From assembly GCA_013350335.1 (NCBI GenBank), contig CM023539.1, forward strand, positions 22,313,043 to 22,377,042: a stretch of 64,000 nt of DNA, written 5' to 3'. Made by a program: the position numbers and the translations under genes. The notes under the pieces were generated by a model, which saw only the letters and a program-made list of their open reading frames with translations, did no database searches and was not told the origin of the DNA. This stretch comes from Chimonanthus salicifolius. Lineage: Eukaryota > Streptophyta > Magnoliopsida > Laurales > Calycanthaceae. Shown one piece after another: positions 23,966-36,062 of the stretch (position 1 is the stretch's first letter; every line of letters starts with the position of its first letter).

Positions 23966-24896
23966 TGTTGAGCATTGAAATAGTACATTTTTACCCTGTT
24001 TATTGAGTCTGTTAGACCTCAATTTTGTATATAATGATGCATTTAATGTAGTTTGTCAATTTTGTAGTAAAAAATAGAAAGTTCAAGAAAATCAAGTTAA
24101 AACAACAGAAGATTGCAAGTTTAGAGCTTTAAAGAGAAGACATAGAATTATTATAATTATTTTATGTCACTTTCTAGGATTTTCATGTAAATTAATTAAT
24201 TTAGATTCAATTATGAGAGTCTATGATTAATTAATAATTTTAGATTTAAAATGTCTGAATAATTATTTAATTCTAGAGGTTAAAAGTTGCAATCTAAGTG
24301 CCAAAGCGTGAATTTCAAGTCATTGGGCCAAAATTGAGTTCAAGTGGGCCAAACTATGCTCTACAAAACTTCAATGGGCCAAGCCACATACAAGCCCATG
24401 CGCATTTCACACTCTGGGCCAGGCCAGTATGCAAGCTTAGTCCAACTAAGGCCCAAGCTCTCAAATCCAATTTAAATGGGCCTGAGTTGAGGTCTAGATC
24501 TAAATCCAAAGCCCAAAGTCCAATAATCTCCATGGTCCATGTTTGAATTTACGTAAGTCCGACCCAACTACATATATCCAAAACCCATAACCCAACTTCA
24601 CATCCACTGTAACCTGACCCGATTTTTTCAGAGTTTTAGGGTCTAGGTAGCGGTGGGGTGAGTATGGGCCCCGTGGTGGGTCCTGGTTTGTCGAGTTTTG
24701 AGTTCGGAGACTCAAAGGGCACTTTAGTAATTTGGATTTATTGAAATTCTGTCGTAATTAAAAGTTTGAAAATCACACGTTTTCCCCCCCGACATTTGTC
24801 ATTTGGCTTCTTCGGGTTTTTTTTTAAAATATTTTGGAAATTGGAGATTTTTATTTAAAAAAAAAAAAGGGTTTTCCAAAACCGTAAACCTACCCC

Positions 24897-24905
24897 TTTA
24901 TAACC
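24897..24905 (+). promoter_or_regulatory. TATA-like box of solo LTR Z
   Basis: CTTTATAAC lies about 290 bases into the LTR and is followed by a pyrimidine-rich leader (CTCTCTCTCCC), typical of plant LTR transcription starts. Confidence 0.45.
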
Positions 24906-25999
24906 TTCGTTTCGGCAGCACTGTAGCTAGGCGCTACAGTGCCTCCGCAACTGCTGTTGCTTCTCTCTCTCCCATCTCTCTCTTCCTTTTCCCCTCTCTC
25001 CTCTCCTCTCTTCTCTTCCTAACCCTAACCCTAAGCTCTCTCTTTCCCCTCCCTCAAGCCGCCGCCTTCGCTGTCTCGCCCTCTCTCTTTCTCTAGGCCA
25101 CTCCTCTCTCCCATTTCTACCGATGCTCTTCCCTCCTCCTCCTGTTCCCATCTCGTTCGGATGGCTTCATTGTCGGATCCCATCCTTCCCGCCGTCGTCG
25201 GAGTTCAGATTCGTCGCCCCTCCCTTCAACCGAACCTGGTAACCTCTTCCCTCCCCTTCTTCTCCTTCATTTTTCTCATTTTCCCCTATTTTCTTTCTTC
25301 CCTTCTTTTCCTTCTTTTTCCTCTCATTTCCTTATTTTTCCTGGTTTCTCAGTGAGTTCCAAGCCAACCCAGTCAAATCACTGAGTTGACTCGGGTGGGT
25401 TCGATTCTGGGCTTGGCAGTACAGACCCATTTCACTGTTGGACCAGCAGACCAGGCCCTAGACCTAACTCAACCAGTTCGGCCCAGCCCACCTTCGACTC
25501 GGCCCGTTTCGACCCAGTTTCGGGCTCAACCCAATTTCAAACCCAGTTTCAAGTTTTGGGCTTAGTTTCGAGCCAGGCCCAAGTTTGGACCCAATTTTCA
25601 ATTTCGGGCCCACTTCAGTCCGGTTTGGGCTCGACTCTCTTTCGGGCCCGTTTGTAGTCCAGACTTAGTTTGACCCGTTTTGCCCTGTTACTTATCCTTG
25701 TGCTCAAGTTTCAACAGATTGAGCCCCTTCAACCCCCAGACTCGTTTTCTCGCATTGGATTTCAAGGACACACATAGGTGATGGAACTTATCACCGCTTT
25801 TAGCATGCATCTATGCATATTACTACTATATCAGATGTGCGGGTACGGAATGCGGCGAATGGGGGTCTCTGGTATTATGAACCACTCGGTAAGGGAACTG
25901 TTGATACTATTATGTGGCGGGTCCCCATCCGGATGTATTCGTATCCGATGTCCGCAGAGGCATATATGAATTGATTATTTAATGTCATAATTGATGAAT

Positions 26000-26440
26000 G
26001 TGATGTGATGAGATATTCCAGACTAGGACACCTGTAGGGTGGGGACAGCCTGCGATGTGATGTGATGAGATATTCCAAGCTAGGACACCTGTAGGGTGGG
26101 GACAACCTGCGATGTGATGTGATGAGATATTCCAGGCTAGGACACCTGTAGGGTGGGGACAACCTGTGATGTGATGTGATGAGATATTCTAGGCTAGGAC
26201 ACCTGTAGGGTGGGGACAACCTGCGATGTGATGTGATGAGATGTTCCAGGCTAGGACACCTGTAGGGTGGGGACATCATGCGATGTGATGTGATGAGATC
26301 CAGGCTAGGACACCTGTTGGGTGGGGACAACTTGCGGTGTGGTGTGAGATGATGTTCCAAGCTATGACACCTGCATCGTAGGTACAGTCTGAGGTATGGT
26401 ATTCCATGCTAGGACACTTGTATGGTGGGGACAACCTGTG
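26000..26440. repeat. 57-bp tandem repeat in solo LTR Z
   Basis: Unit core CTAGGACACCTGTAGGGTGG recurs about every 57 bases from 26030; five units are near-identical and two or three more are decayed. Since 57 is 19 codons, the minus strand stays open for 161 residues of a 19-residue repeat. There is no other sign of coding. Confidence 0.92.
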
Positions 26441-27950
26441 GTGTGATGTCGTAGTGTGTTTAACCGCGGTTATGACTTTGGGCTTCATTGACGAGACTTG
26501 TTTTGTGGGCGTTGACTCACTAGGAATTTATGGCCGCCTAACGAGTGAGTTCGGCTTGCTCACCCGTAGAAGACCTATAGAATTCTGTGAGGGGTGGATA
26601 CGCCAGTCGTGTGGAGACCAACAGATGTAGTCCAAGGTTATAGGTTTGACTATCGAGACTCTAGTGTTTGGTTGAGGAGACCATAGATGAATCTGAGTGG
26701 CAGTCCGTTGAGGACTGGTGAGGTGGTTACTCTCGTGTGGTAGTCGATTTGGGACTCTAGTGAGTTCGATTTTTGGGTTGGTCGTGATATGTGTGCGGGT
26801 TGTCATGAGAGAGTTATAGGTCTGGTCGAGGAGTATGGATCCTGATCTGGTTGGAGATCAGTCTGTATACCCGAGGGTGGGTGGACCGCAACAGATGGGC
26901 ACATGAGAGAGTTGCCATAGAGTTGTATTGAGTTGGTTAGAGGATGTACTAAAGGCCCGACAGATGTGGACCCGTGTGTTAGGTGTAGGGCACCCACTTG
27001 CATAGTCATGCATGTAGACATCATAGACTTTGATGTGTTCATATGATGATATACAATGTATGCTTGGTGACATATGATGTGTGTGTTATCCTCACTGGGC
27101 ATGTAGAGCTCACCCCTTGCCTCACAGGTACTTCATAGAGGAAGGGTCGGCGGGACCCTCAATCGGACATTGGGCGTAGAGTTGCAGCTTTGTACTTGTC
27201 ATAGTTTCATTTTGTATTTGAGGACATGTTAATGTATTTGAGATATGTGTACTTTTCATTAAGTTGGATGAATGTAATAATGGAATGATGTTATTGTTTC
27301 CAATTACGATTGATACTTTTATTGGTACTATCGGCTATAGATTTGAGTGTGGGTTGTGGGAGTTGTACTTCCCTTTATTTTGAAAAAAATAAATATATAC
27401 CCCTGAATTAGTATCAGATCGGTTTTAAGATCTTGTATCAGTTTGACGTACTCATAGCGGGACGGGTCGTTACATCCACACCATCCAATTTTCATCTTAG
27501 ATCTTAACCTTCCATCTCACTCACCAAATTAGGTCAAACCTTAGATCTACCATCAAATCTAACCCATCCATTCATCTATCATTAGATCTAGGTCATCCAT
27601 CATTATCATGATCATCTTAACCTTAGATTAGTATTCATCCATTCATTCACCTCATCTCTTAATCTCATCCATTCATTCATCATCTCATTGCATAAACCCT
27701 AAAACTACATAGCCAAATTCGAATTTCCTAGTGCAAATCCAAGTCCTAATTTCTCTCCTAATCTCATATCTTCTATCCACCTTGACTTAGCCACCAAGGA
27801 AAGCCACACCAAATTCGTGTGACTCTCCTTGTGAAATCCTAAAATCCAAGCTTAAACCCATCATCCATTCCCATTTAGATCCAATCCAGTTATTTGATTT
27901 CCCACCTTAAACCTTGATTTAATCCAAGCCATCCATCTCTTTTCAAAACC

Positions 27951-27958
27951 TGTAAATA
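27951..27958 (+). promoter_or_regulatory. Mutated TATA box of Athila LTR1
   Basis: TGTAAATACCCC occupies the place of TATAAATACCCC in LTR2 (41465). The A-to-G change probably weakens it. Confidence 0.5.
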
Positions 27959-28960
27959 CCCCATTACCCCAAGGGTAAAATTCGAATATGACCTGGAATT
28001 CAAGAGGACTAAAGGCTGGAGCAAAAGACAAGAAGACAAGAGCACCATTCGAATTTACAAGTGAGAGTTGTAGAATTTTTTTTTTTTTTATGTTGTCTTT
28101 CTTGTATTTAATTTATAAAAGCCTTGTACTTTAATTCTTCCATTTAATTAAGTGAAGCATTCATTTAGAACTCTGGAACATCCAATTTCTAAAATACTTT
28201 TATGATTATTTTATTTTTAATTTCAAGAACACATCTTTTATTTATTTGATTGAACATGAACGTATGCAATAAGTTAGGATCTTGATTGTAAGACTTGAAT
28301 CATGATTACTAAGATTTTGATTAATTAAATTAAAAGTTGTGAATTTGGATTTATTAATAAATATGAATTGTATTTTAGATCTTTACGTGAATTTCAGATC
28401 TAGCCTTTTACTTTATTTACACATCTTGGGTGGTGAACGGTCTATTTCGAACAACCAACCTTTACGTTACTGCACATTTAATTTCAGTCATTTATTTCCA
28501 TGCAATTTAATTCTCTGCCATTTAATTACGTTAAATCTTATGTTTGTTGTGTAATAGTTGTTTTAACCCAAATCTTGTTTAATCTAATTTTTAATTCATT
28601 ATTTAATTCTTTAATTCTTTAATTTCTCTTTAATCACTCTCTCTAAAAATCCATTCAATTAAAGTTAGGAAGATGTGTAAATAATTTTGTAACCTGAAAT
28701 CCTAATAATGATTAAGGTTAAAATTTAATTCACCATATAAGAATAAGAAATCACACATTTTACTTGCTGATTTTCCAAGTTAAATGCATGACTCATATAA
28801 TGATTCATTTTCTTAAAAACAATTCATTTTTAGAGGACATAAATTTAAATTCATATACTTTGAGATTTTCCATTGGGTTCGACCTCGCTCTCACAATACT
28901 ATACTATGAATGGTTTGTGCACTTGCGAGATTTACAAATTTAAAGCCATAAACAAGTTTT

Positions 28961-28978
28961 TGATGCCGTTGCCGGGGA
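28961..28978 (+). promoter_or_regulatory. Athila primer-binding site (second of three)
   Basis: TGATGCCGTTGCCGGGGA follows AAACA and AGTTTT. It differs by two bases from the tRNA-Asp-type site. Confidence 0.9.
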
Positions 28979-30385
28979 ACATCATTAAATTATATTCTCT
29001 TTAAAAATTAATTATTTTTAGGAGAAAATGTTATTTTTGGAAAGTTATATTTTTGGCAACTCTTTAAAAAATGGAAACTTTTTCTATTTTTGGAAAGTTG
29101 CCTTAAATAAGAAATTCTTGAATATCTCAATTATTTGAATCAATCTATTTTTCGAAAGTTTTCTATTTTTGGAAACCTTCCAATTGTAGGAAAAAAAATC
29201 CAAACTTAGAACTTTTCTAAAATTTAGAACTTCTATCTAACTTATGAAATCTTCAAAATAAGACGTCAAATCTTGGAAATCGTGGAACAAATTTTTAAAT
29301 ATGCTGAACTTTGATTTAAATTCCATAATCTTGTCATAGTTTGGAATTCTTGTTTATAGATTATTTCACATCTCCTTCTTTAATTATAGATTATGAACAA
29401 TTTTTTTTCTTTAGACATCATGCGTTCTTCGATTTAGACTTTACACCACAGTTTGCTTGTGTTGTTTTACAGGATGCACACTTGAAAATCACTTGCAAAG
29501 TGCTTGAAAATTGCTAAAAAAGAAAATTGCTTAAAAAGTGCTAGAAAACATGCAAGCTAGGCTAAGGTGAGTGCCTAATCATTTTATTTTAATTTTCGCT
29601 TTTATCATGCATTCATATAGAAATTTCTAGGGTGTTCTTTAAATCAATTGCATATTTAAATTGCTCATGCATTTTAGGATGTTAGGTTCATGCATTAGTT
29701 AGATTTGTTTTATTATTGTTTTGCATATTTGCTAAATGTTTGTGTGGTAAAGTAGGATTGCATTCATAATATCTAGAAAAATAAGATAGTAAAATGGTTC
29801 ATGCATCTCCTAATAAAATCAATTAAGGAACCATTAGGTTAGATTTTTAGGGTTTCATGCTGAATAGGAACATTTTTAATTCAAATCAATTTTTGGAACC
29901 AATGACTAGTTCATCTTCAAGAATGATGTCTAAGGTTAGTTCTGTCACCAAGGCATTGCAGTTGAGCATGACCTAAGGTTAAGTTGGGAAGAGATGCCGT
30001 GTGCTCCCCCACTTACCTGGGAACTTACCTGGCCATCTTGTGGTTGAACTCTCATTGGAGACTTAGATTGTTTGGAAAAAAAAAGTAGGAGCAAGTCTAG
30101 AGACAATTTTTAGGGTCCTATTAGCCAATAAAACATTTGATTGCATTAGTGCAATTTAAATTTAGATCTAAGCATTTTCTTGTATGAATTTGTTTTAGCG
30201 TGTATGATCGTGTCTGTGTATGCGTCATTGGTCACGTAACTCCTTCAATTGCTTGGTTAGAGTTACACTTCCCGTCAGTACATCGATTGTTGCGTCCGGA
30301 GCTCAGTCCAGCTCAGTCATAGACATAGACGATTCACATACTTCACCATAATCATCAAACGTCATCTACTCTTCCATCATCACCC
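28979..30385 (+). other. Athila 5' leader of the long internal domain
   Basis: Non-coding, AT-rich. CTATTTTTGGAAA-like repeats lie at about 29010-29200. A predicted exon at 29473-29566 is framed by TTGTTTTACAG and AAG|GTGAGTGCC, at the same relative place as 22682-22732. A conserved stretch (GTCTAAGGTTAGTTCTGTCACC..) is at 29928. The gag ATG follows at 30386. Confidence 0.75.
29462..29574 (+). promoter_or_regulatory. Predicted leader exon of the Athila element
   Basis: Acceptor-like TTGTTTTACAG ends at 29472 and donor-like AAGGTGAGTGCC has its GT at 29567-29568, enclosing 94 bases. The other internal domain keeps both signals (exon 22682-22732, 51 bases) although the exon body differs. Prediction from sequence only. 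Confidence 0.45.
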
Positions 30386-31464
30386 ATGGCAGAAGAAATT
30401 GCGGAGAAAACTCTCCAAGATTACTTCTCACCAGTCACAACCAATACACCATCAGGTATAGTTGTACCTGCAACCAATGTTACCTTTGAACTTAAGCCAG
30501 GACTTTTACATCTAGTACCAGCCTTTCATGGTCATGATAGAGAGGATCTGTAACTCCATGTGAAAGAATTCTTAGAGATCTGCGGCACCATTAAAATCTA
30601 AGCAATCACTGATGAATCTATTCGACTTCGATTATTTCCTTTTTTCTCTCAAAGAAAAAAAATGAAATCATGGCTAAATACTTTACTTACGAATACCATC
30701 ACCACTTGGGATCAGCTAGTTAATAAATTTTTGAATAAGTTTTTCCCAATATAAAAAAACAAATGCTCTCTAGAAAGAAATGATAAACTTTAATCAAAAG
30801 GAGAGTGAACAATTCTGTGAAGCATGGGAAATATTCAAAGAAATATTAGCAAAATGCCCCCACCATGGTTTTGAAACGTGAAGACTTGTCAATTTTTCTA
30901 TGATGGTTTGACCACATCAACCCGTCAAATGGCCGAGTCTATGAAAAATGGGGACTTTTTGAAGTTAACTGAAAACAATGGATGGACATTCCTAGAAACA
31001 TTGGCGGAAAATTCTCAGCGATGGGATTTTTCCAAGAAAGATATTCTAGCACAAACCTTAAGAAAAAGGGGTTTGTACGAAGTCAATAATGATTTTGACG
31101 TTAAGTTAGCAATCGCATACCTAACAAAAAAAGTTGACTCATTAGTGATGATTAGGGCGATGAATCCATCAATAGGAGTAAATGCTGAATTTTGTGTTGT
31201 GTTCTAGTCCAGGACACACCGCTCAAAATTGCTCTTCCTTAGAATCAAATTCTGAGTGTTCAACTGAACAAATAAATGCACTCAATAATCCCAATTGTGT
31301 AAGACAGCAAGGAACCCCGTTCTCTGCTACATATAATCCTAATTGGCAAAATCATCCCAATTTTTCTTGGCGACAGAATCAATCTCTAATGAATCAAAAC
31401 TTTTCTCAATATCAAAATCAGTCATTTCGACCATCTCCATATCATCCACCCCAGTCAAATTAGT
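30386..31464 (+). pseudogene. Athila gag
   Basis: The frame from ATG 30386 (MAEEIAEKTLQDYFSP) runs with many stops to 31207, then shifts. Athila gag landmarks: LRLFPFFSQ, a decayed TWDQLVNKFLNKFFP, FYDGLTTSTRQMAES, WTFLETLAENSQRW and a CCHC-like knuckle CSSPGHTAQNC at about 31199-31220, split by a one-base shift. The Asn/Gln-rich tail (NPNWQNHPNFSWRQNQ) is usual for this family. It encodes the particle protein; here it is broken in at least eight places. No gag survives in the other two Athila internal domains. Confidence 0.85.
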
Positions 31465-32789
31465 CAAATCAGTCTTATCCTTCACAACAATGTAAACCTT
31501 CGATTGAGGATACGTTGCAGCAATTCATGCAATCTACCCAATATGCTATGCACAAGCTTGAAACATAGGCCAATTGGCCACTACTATTGGTGATAAGGAA
31601 TAAGCAAATTTCCCAGTCAACTTATTCCAAATCCTAAGGGACAGTATGAAGTTTCATCATCTAAACCAGATGATGTTAAATCAATTACTACCTTGAGATT
31701 AGGGAAACATGTAGATAACAAAGTGGAAATGCCTAAAGAATCAATCAATGATCAATCAAAGCAATCGGATAACTCACTGAGTTCATCCCATGTCCAAAAT
31801 CCATCGAATTATCTATTAAGAAAATATTTTCACCAAGGGCTCCATATCCTCATAGGTTATCCGCAAAACAAATGATACCTTATGGTGACATACTAGAGGT
31901 TTTTAAACATGTCAGAATCAATATCCCTCTATTGGATGCCATCAATCAGGTACCTTCGTATGCCAAATTTCTCAAAGACCTATGTACGGTGAAATGGAGA
32001 ACCAATGTTCCCACAAAAGCTTTTCTAGCAGAAAATGCGAGTGCTCTACTCGAACAAACATTTCCAATCAAACATAAGGATCCTGGATGTCCAACCATTG
32101 CTTGTACAATTGGTACATACACAATTGACAATGCCTTATTAGATCTTGGAGTTAGTGTCAGCCTACTGCCATAGTCTCTCTATAAGTAGATAGGTTTGGG
32201 AGAATTGAAACCTACTTCTATATCACCCTACAGTTAGCTGATCGCTCAATAAAAATTCCCAGAGATGTGATAGAAGACGTTCTAGTTAAGGTTGAAAATT
32301 TCTACATCTCTGTAGATTTTCTGGTATTGGATACACAATCAACTCAGGACGATAATGGACATATCCCAATCATTCTTGGACGACCATTCTGGCTACTGCA
32401 AAAGCAGTGATCAATTGCCAAAATGGTATGCTTAGATTATCATTTGGAGATTTAACAACTGAACTCAATGTTTTTGGCCTTTGTCGACAACCTCTCTGCT
32501 CGGATGATCCATGCAAGGTTAACTTAATTCAGAATTCAGTTGATGAATTTTTCATTCACTCCATTTGCAATGATCAATTTGAAATATCACTGTCTCACTT
32601 AGACAAGGATTTAAATTTCAATGAAGTGAATGTTTTCACCAAATTTGAACCTCTTTATGTCAATCCATCTGTGTCAGTCCCATCTATCGTGAAGCCACCA
32701 AAATTAGAACTCAAAGCTCTTCCTGAAACACTCAAATATTCATATCTTGGACCTTCAAACACATTACCAAATATCATACTTCAGACTTA
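31465..32789 (+). pseudogene. Athila protease region
   Basis: After a decayed linker, 31872-32174 is open and holds the Athila protease signature: KDPGCPTIACTIGTY, then ALLDLGVSVSLLP, where DLGAS is usual, so the residue after Gly is changed. A stop follows (32172). The C-terminal landmark IILGRPFW is at about 32373-32396. 32407-32790 is open (ENLxFGDLTTELNVFG-like) and links to RT, with KLELKALPETLKYSYLG near 32700, typical of the Athila start of RT. Confidence 0.82.
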
Positions 32790-33821
32790 ACTTCTGAGCA
32801 GAAGTCTAAACTTCTGACTATTTTAAGAGATCATCGTGAAGCTATAGGATGGTCCATTGCCGATCTCAAAGGAATTAGCCCTTCTGTGGTCATGCACAAA
32901 ATTTATCTAGAAGAAAATTCCAAAACATCTAGGGAACCACAGAGACGGTTAAATACAACATTGCAGGAAGTAGTGAGAGCTGAAATTTTGAACTTCTCGA
33001 AGCTGGAATCATTTACCCAATTTCAGATACTGCATGGGTAAGTCCAATCCAAGTTGTCTCGAAAAAGTCTGGAGTCACGGTAATAAAAAATGAGGAAAAT
33101 GAGTTAGTTCCAACACGCGTTCAAACGGGTTGGAGAGTTTGTATTGATTACCGGAAGCTGAACACTGCCACTCGAAAAGATCACTTCCCTCTTCCATTGA
33201 TCAGATGCTTGAACGTTTAGCCAGTCAGGCATTCTATTGTTTCCTTGATTGTTTTTCCGGCTATAACCAGATCTATGTTGCTCCTGAAGATCAGGAGAAA
33301 ACAACATTCACCTGTCCATTCGGTACGTTCGCCTATCGTTGTATGCCTTTCGAACTGTGTAGTGCACCTACCACTTTTCAGAGGTGCATGATCAGTATTG
33401 TCTCCGACACGATAGAATGTTTTCTGGAAGTTTTCATGGACGATTTCTCAGTCTTTGGATCAACTTTTGACCAGTGCATGTACCATCTGACCCTTGTATT
33501 AGTCAGGTGTAAAGAAAATAACTTAGTACTCAATTGGAAAAAAATGTCACTTTATGGTGAAATCAGGCATAGTACTTGGGCACATCATCTTAGAAAAAAG
33601 AATTGAAGTGGATAAATCCAAGGATAACCTAATATCGAATTTACCAAAACCACAAACTGTTAAAGAGATTAGATCATTCTTAGGTCATGTTGGATTTTAC
33701 AAAAGGTTTATCAAAGGATTCAGTGGCATATCAAGACTTCTCTATAGACTCCTGACCAAGGATGCCATTTACAATTTTGATGAAAAATGTGTCATAGCCT
33801 TTGAAAATTGAAAACTGCTTT
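32790..33821 (+). pseudogene. Athila reverse transcriptase, 5' part
   Basis: Blocks in order: REAIGWSIADLKGISPS, LEAGIIYPISDTAWVSP, QVVSKKSGVTVI, GWRVCIDYRKLNTATRKDH, MLERLASQAFYCFLDCFSGY, the catalytic FMDD (33433-33444) in EVFMDDFSVFGSTF, and VKEIRSFLGHVGFYKRFIKG. FMDD plus VFG is characteristic of Athila. Frameshifts lie near 33000, 33205 and 33570. LTR E interrupts it in ENWKTALT, and the next bases after E continue the same block. Confidence 0.92.
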
Positions 33822-34539
33822 GACTTTGTAACGCCTCGCCCTTTCCGAGATTCAGAGTCTAATTTTTTTTTCTAATAATAATATAATAACACCGAAAGAG
33901 GGCGGACGACGTCACGACACGAGCTAAGTTCGGACTTCCAAAGTCCGACCCTTAACTGGCCACCCATGTGAGCATGGACTAAACCCATGAATAACAAACC
34001 ACACATGGAACTAATCAAGTCATGCGGAATAAACTAGACCAATTGTGGAAATATCTGATTGCGGAATTATACTGAATAGATAGCAAGTACAAGTCTCCCA
34101 TTAAAATGCTTAAACCAAGCATCCAATATCAAACCATAAACAAACCATAGCAAAGTTACTAGTTATTACATATCCATAAAATGTAATTCAAATGACAGTA
34201 AAATAGAAGTTCATTCCAACACTCAAGCTCTTAAGCTTGGCTCCCCTCCTGGTCCTCGACCTTCTTTTTCCTTTTTCCTTTTCCTGCATTATCCTCTAAG
34301 GATAGAAATAGGGCGTTAGATCAACGCGCCGGGTAGGTTTTCCGATCAGTGCTACCACATGGTTAGTATATACAACATGCATCTATATAGTATATGATCA
34401 TCCAAAAATATCTGAAATCAATGCTATGTATGTAAGTGCAAATGTAATGAATCCCACCCATCACACATATACATAGCCATCACTTGACGAGACTCTCCTC
34501 GTCAACGTAAACCACAGTACTCTTTTATTTCTTCTTGAT

Positions 34540-34720
34540 GATATTCCTCATGGCAGGACCCTCATTGCCTAAGGAGGCCGATGTGACTCTCATCATCATG
34601 ATATTCCTCCTGGCGGGACCTCATTGCCTAAGGAGGCCTGATGTGACTCTCATCATTATGATATTCCTCCTGGCGGGACCTTCATCGCCTAAGGAGGCCC
34701 CACAGTTGCATCACGTGCAT
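34540..34720. repeat. 60-bp tandem repeat, three units, in LTR E
   Basis: GATATTCCTCMTGGCRGGACC starts at 34540, 34600 and 34660. The unit differs from the 63-bp (A, B) and 78-bp (C, D, G) repeats found at the same place, so this segment turns over fast between copies. Confidence 0.88.
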
Positions 34721-35171
34721 ACCGACGGAGTGTGGGCTCCGGTTTCCATAATCATCATCCCGTGTCCATGCATGAGATGCCCATGAATATATGCAACATG
34801 TAAATAAATCTCATCATTCAAATCTAATATGATAAATAATAGTATAACAATGTCTCATAAAAACCATCATAAAACCAAGTATAAATGTGGTTACAAGTAG
34901 GTAGGAAACTTATGGAAACTTCGCTTAAGTGTCCGTTCTTTTTGAGCTTCACCCAATCACGACTCGCACGCCGTTCAAATTTCGTTTCCTTGTTTATACA
35001 ACGGCAATCAATATACTATCATTTAGATTTCCATATACATCTAAGTCCCAAAAACCATCTTGTGGGCATGGCCGAACCTCACTCACTTTGAATTTGTCCT
35101 TCATTTGTTTTGGATCAACACCATCCAAATAACTTTATTTACAAACCTTAATCTATTAACCATAACTTGGT

Positions 35172-36062
35172 GGGGTTCTGCCATACAGCATGGCCGAACC
35201 TCACAATTTTGGTTTGAGCCCCTCTTTTAATTCCTTTGCTCTTTTCATTCATATTTACAATATTGCCACTAGGCTAAGCCTTGTTTATTTTTCCTTAATA
35301 ACCAAGGTTCATAATAAATCTACCTTGGTGGGGTTCGGCCATATTACTTGGCTGAACCTCACCAATCCAAATTGAGTCTCATTTCAATCTTTCATACTTA
35401 ACTAGACCTTAGTCTTTCATCATCTTTATGGCTTCACAATTACTTAAGTCCATCAAAATTATTTCATGGGGTTCGGCCATACATATGGCCAAATCCAATG
35501 GTTCTTTATTTCTATCCATTTTCATACTACAATCCATCTATAATTTCCACTCCACATAAACCATAAAATGGTCCATGGGGTTCGGCCATACACATGGCTG
35601 AACCCAATGGTTCCCTTGGTTCAATGATTCCATCATATGTACATAACTTAGGCTCTACTCTTTAACCATGATATCTACATGTTTCAGCCATCCAATGGCC
35701 AACTCAAAACAGTAACTATATCTCCATTTAAATCACATAAAAGCCCCATAATATTGTATGGTTTTTATCTCTCAAAAACCATCACAAATTATCATATCAT
35801 TTCATGGGGTTCGGCCATCCCAATTGGCCGAACCATATGGCCTATAATTTAAACCTTTTTAACATATAATTTGTGTCTCATTAAAACATATAAAAATCAC
35901 CATAGTATTGTATGGTTTTTACCCTTCAAAACCATCCAAATGCCCAAATAACTTCATGGGGTTCGGCCATCCAAAGTGGCCAAACCCAATGATACATTTT
36001 TACCATTTTAAACAACCTTTATCCAAGGTTTAATTCCTTGACGCATTCGGCCATTCCATGGC
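35172..36062. repeat. Seven TTCGGCCAT hairpins in LTR E
   Basis: Inverted repeats near 35172, 35330, 35468, 35577, 35806, 35957 and 36047. The type is GGGGTTCGGCCAT..ATGGCCGAACC, with loops such as ACAGC or CCAAAG. The three nearest the leader have a shorter left arm, GGTTCGGCCATCC..TGGCC. Confidence 0.85.

Larger units (their letters stand above)
24608..27474 (+). mobile_element. Solo LTR Z of a third gypsy-type family, in Athila LTR1
   Basis: It starts TGTAACCTGACCCG and ends GACGGGTCGTTACA, flanked by perfect TSD TCCAC (24603-24607 and 27475-27479). The uninterrupted target is seen in LTR2. It is 2867 bp with no coding region. A TATA-like CTTTATAA (24897) is followed by a C/T-rich leader with CTAACCCTAACCC (a telo-box-like motif, 25020), then a G-rich region and a 57-bp tandem repeat. 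ORFs of 60-160 residues here are products of low complexity or repeats. Confidence 0.92.
23966..28954 (+). mobile_element. Athila LTR1 (shared by two internal domains), holding a solo LTR
   Basis: It starts TGTTGAGCATTGAAAT and ends ..AAACA before the primer site. Removing insert Z and one TSD leaves 2117 bp, against 2107 bp for LTR2, and the two align throughout. It is flanked on the left by a short Athila internal domain and on the right by a long one, so it serves as 3' LTR of one and 5' LTR of the other. The promoter TATA of LTR2 (TATAAATA) reads TGTAAATA here (27951). Confidence 0.88.

Noticed and set aside
25017..25036. Interstitial telomere repeat
   Set aside because: Only two CCCTAA units within a leader; better read as a telo-box-like promoter motif.
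25161..25355. Small ORF encoding a hydrophobic peptide in solo LTR Z
   Set aside because: Produced by a T/C-rich leader; low complexity and no homology recognised.
25875..26360. 161-residue minus-strand ORF of 19-residue repeats
   Set aside because: It is the 57-bp tandem repeat read in a frame; 57 is a multiple of three, so no stops arise. No start context or known domain supports a gene.
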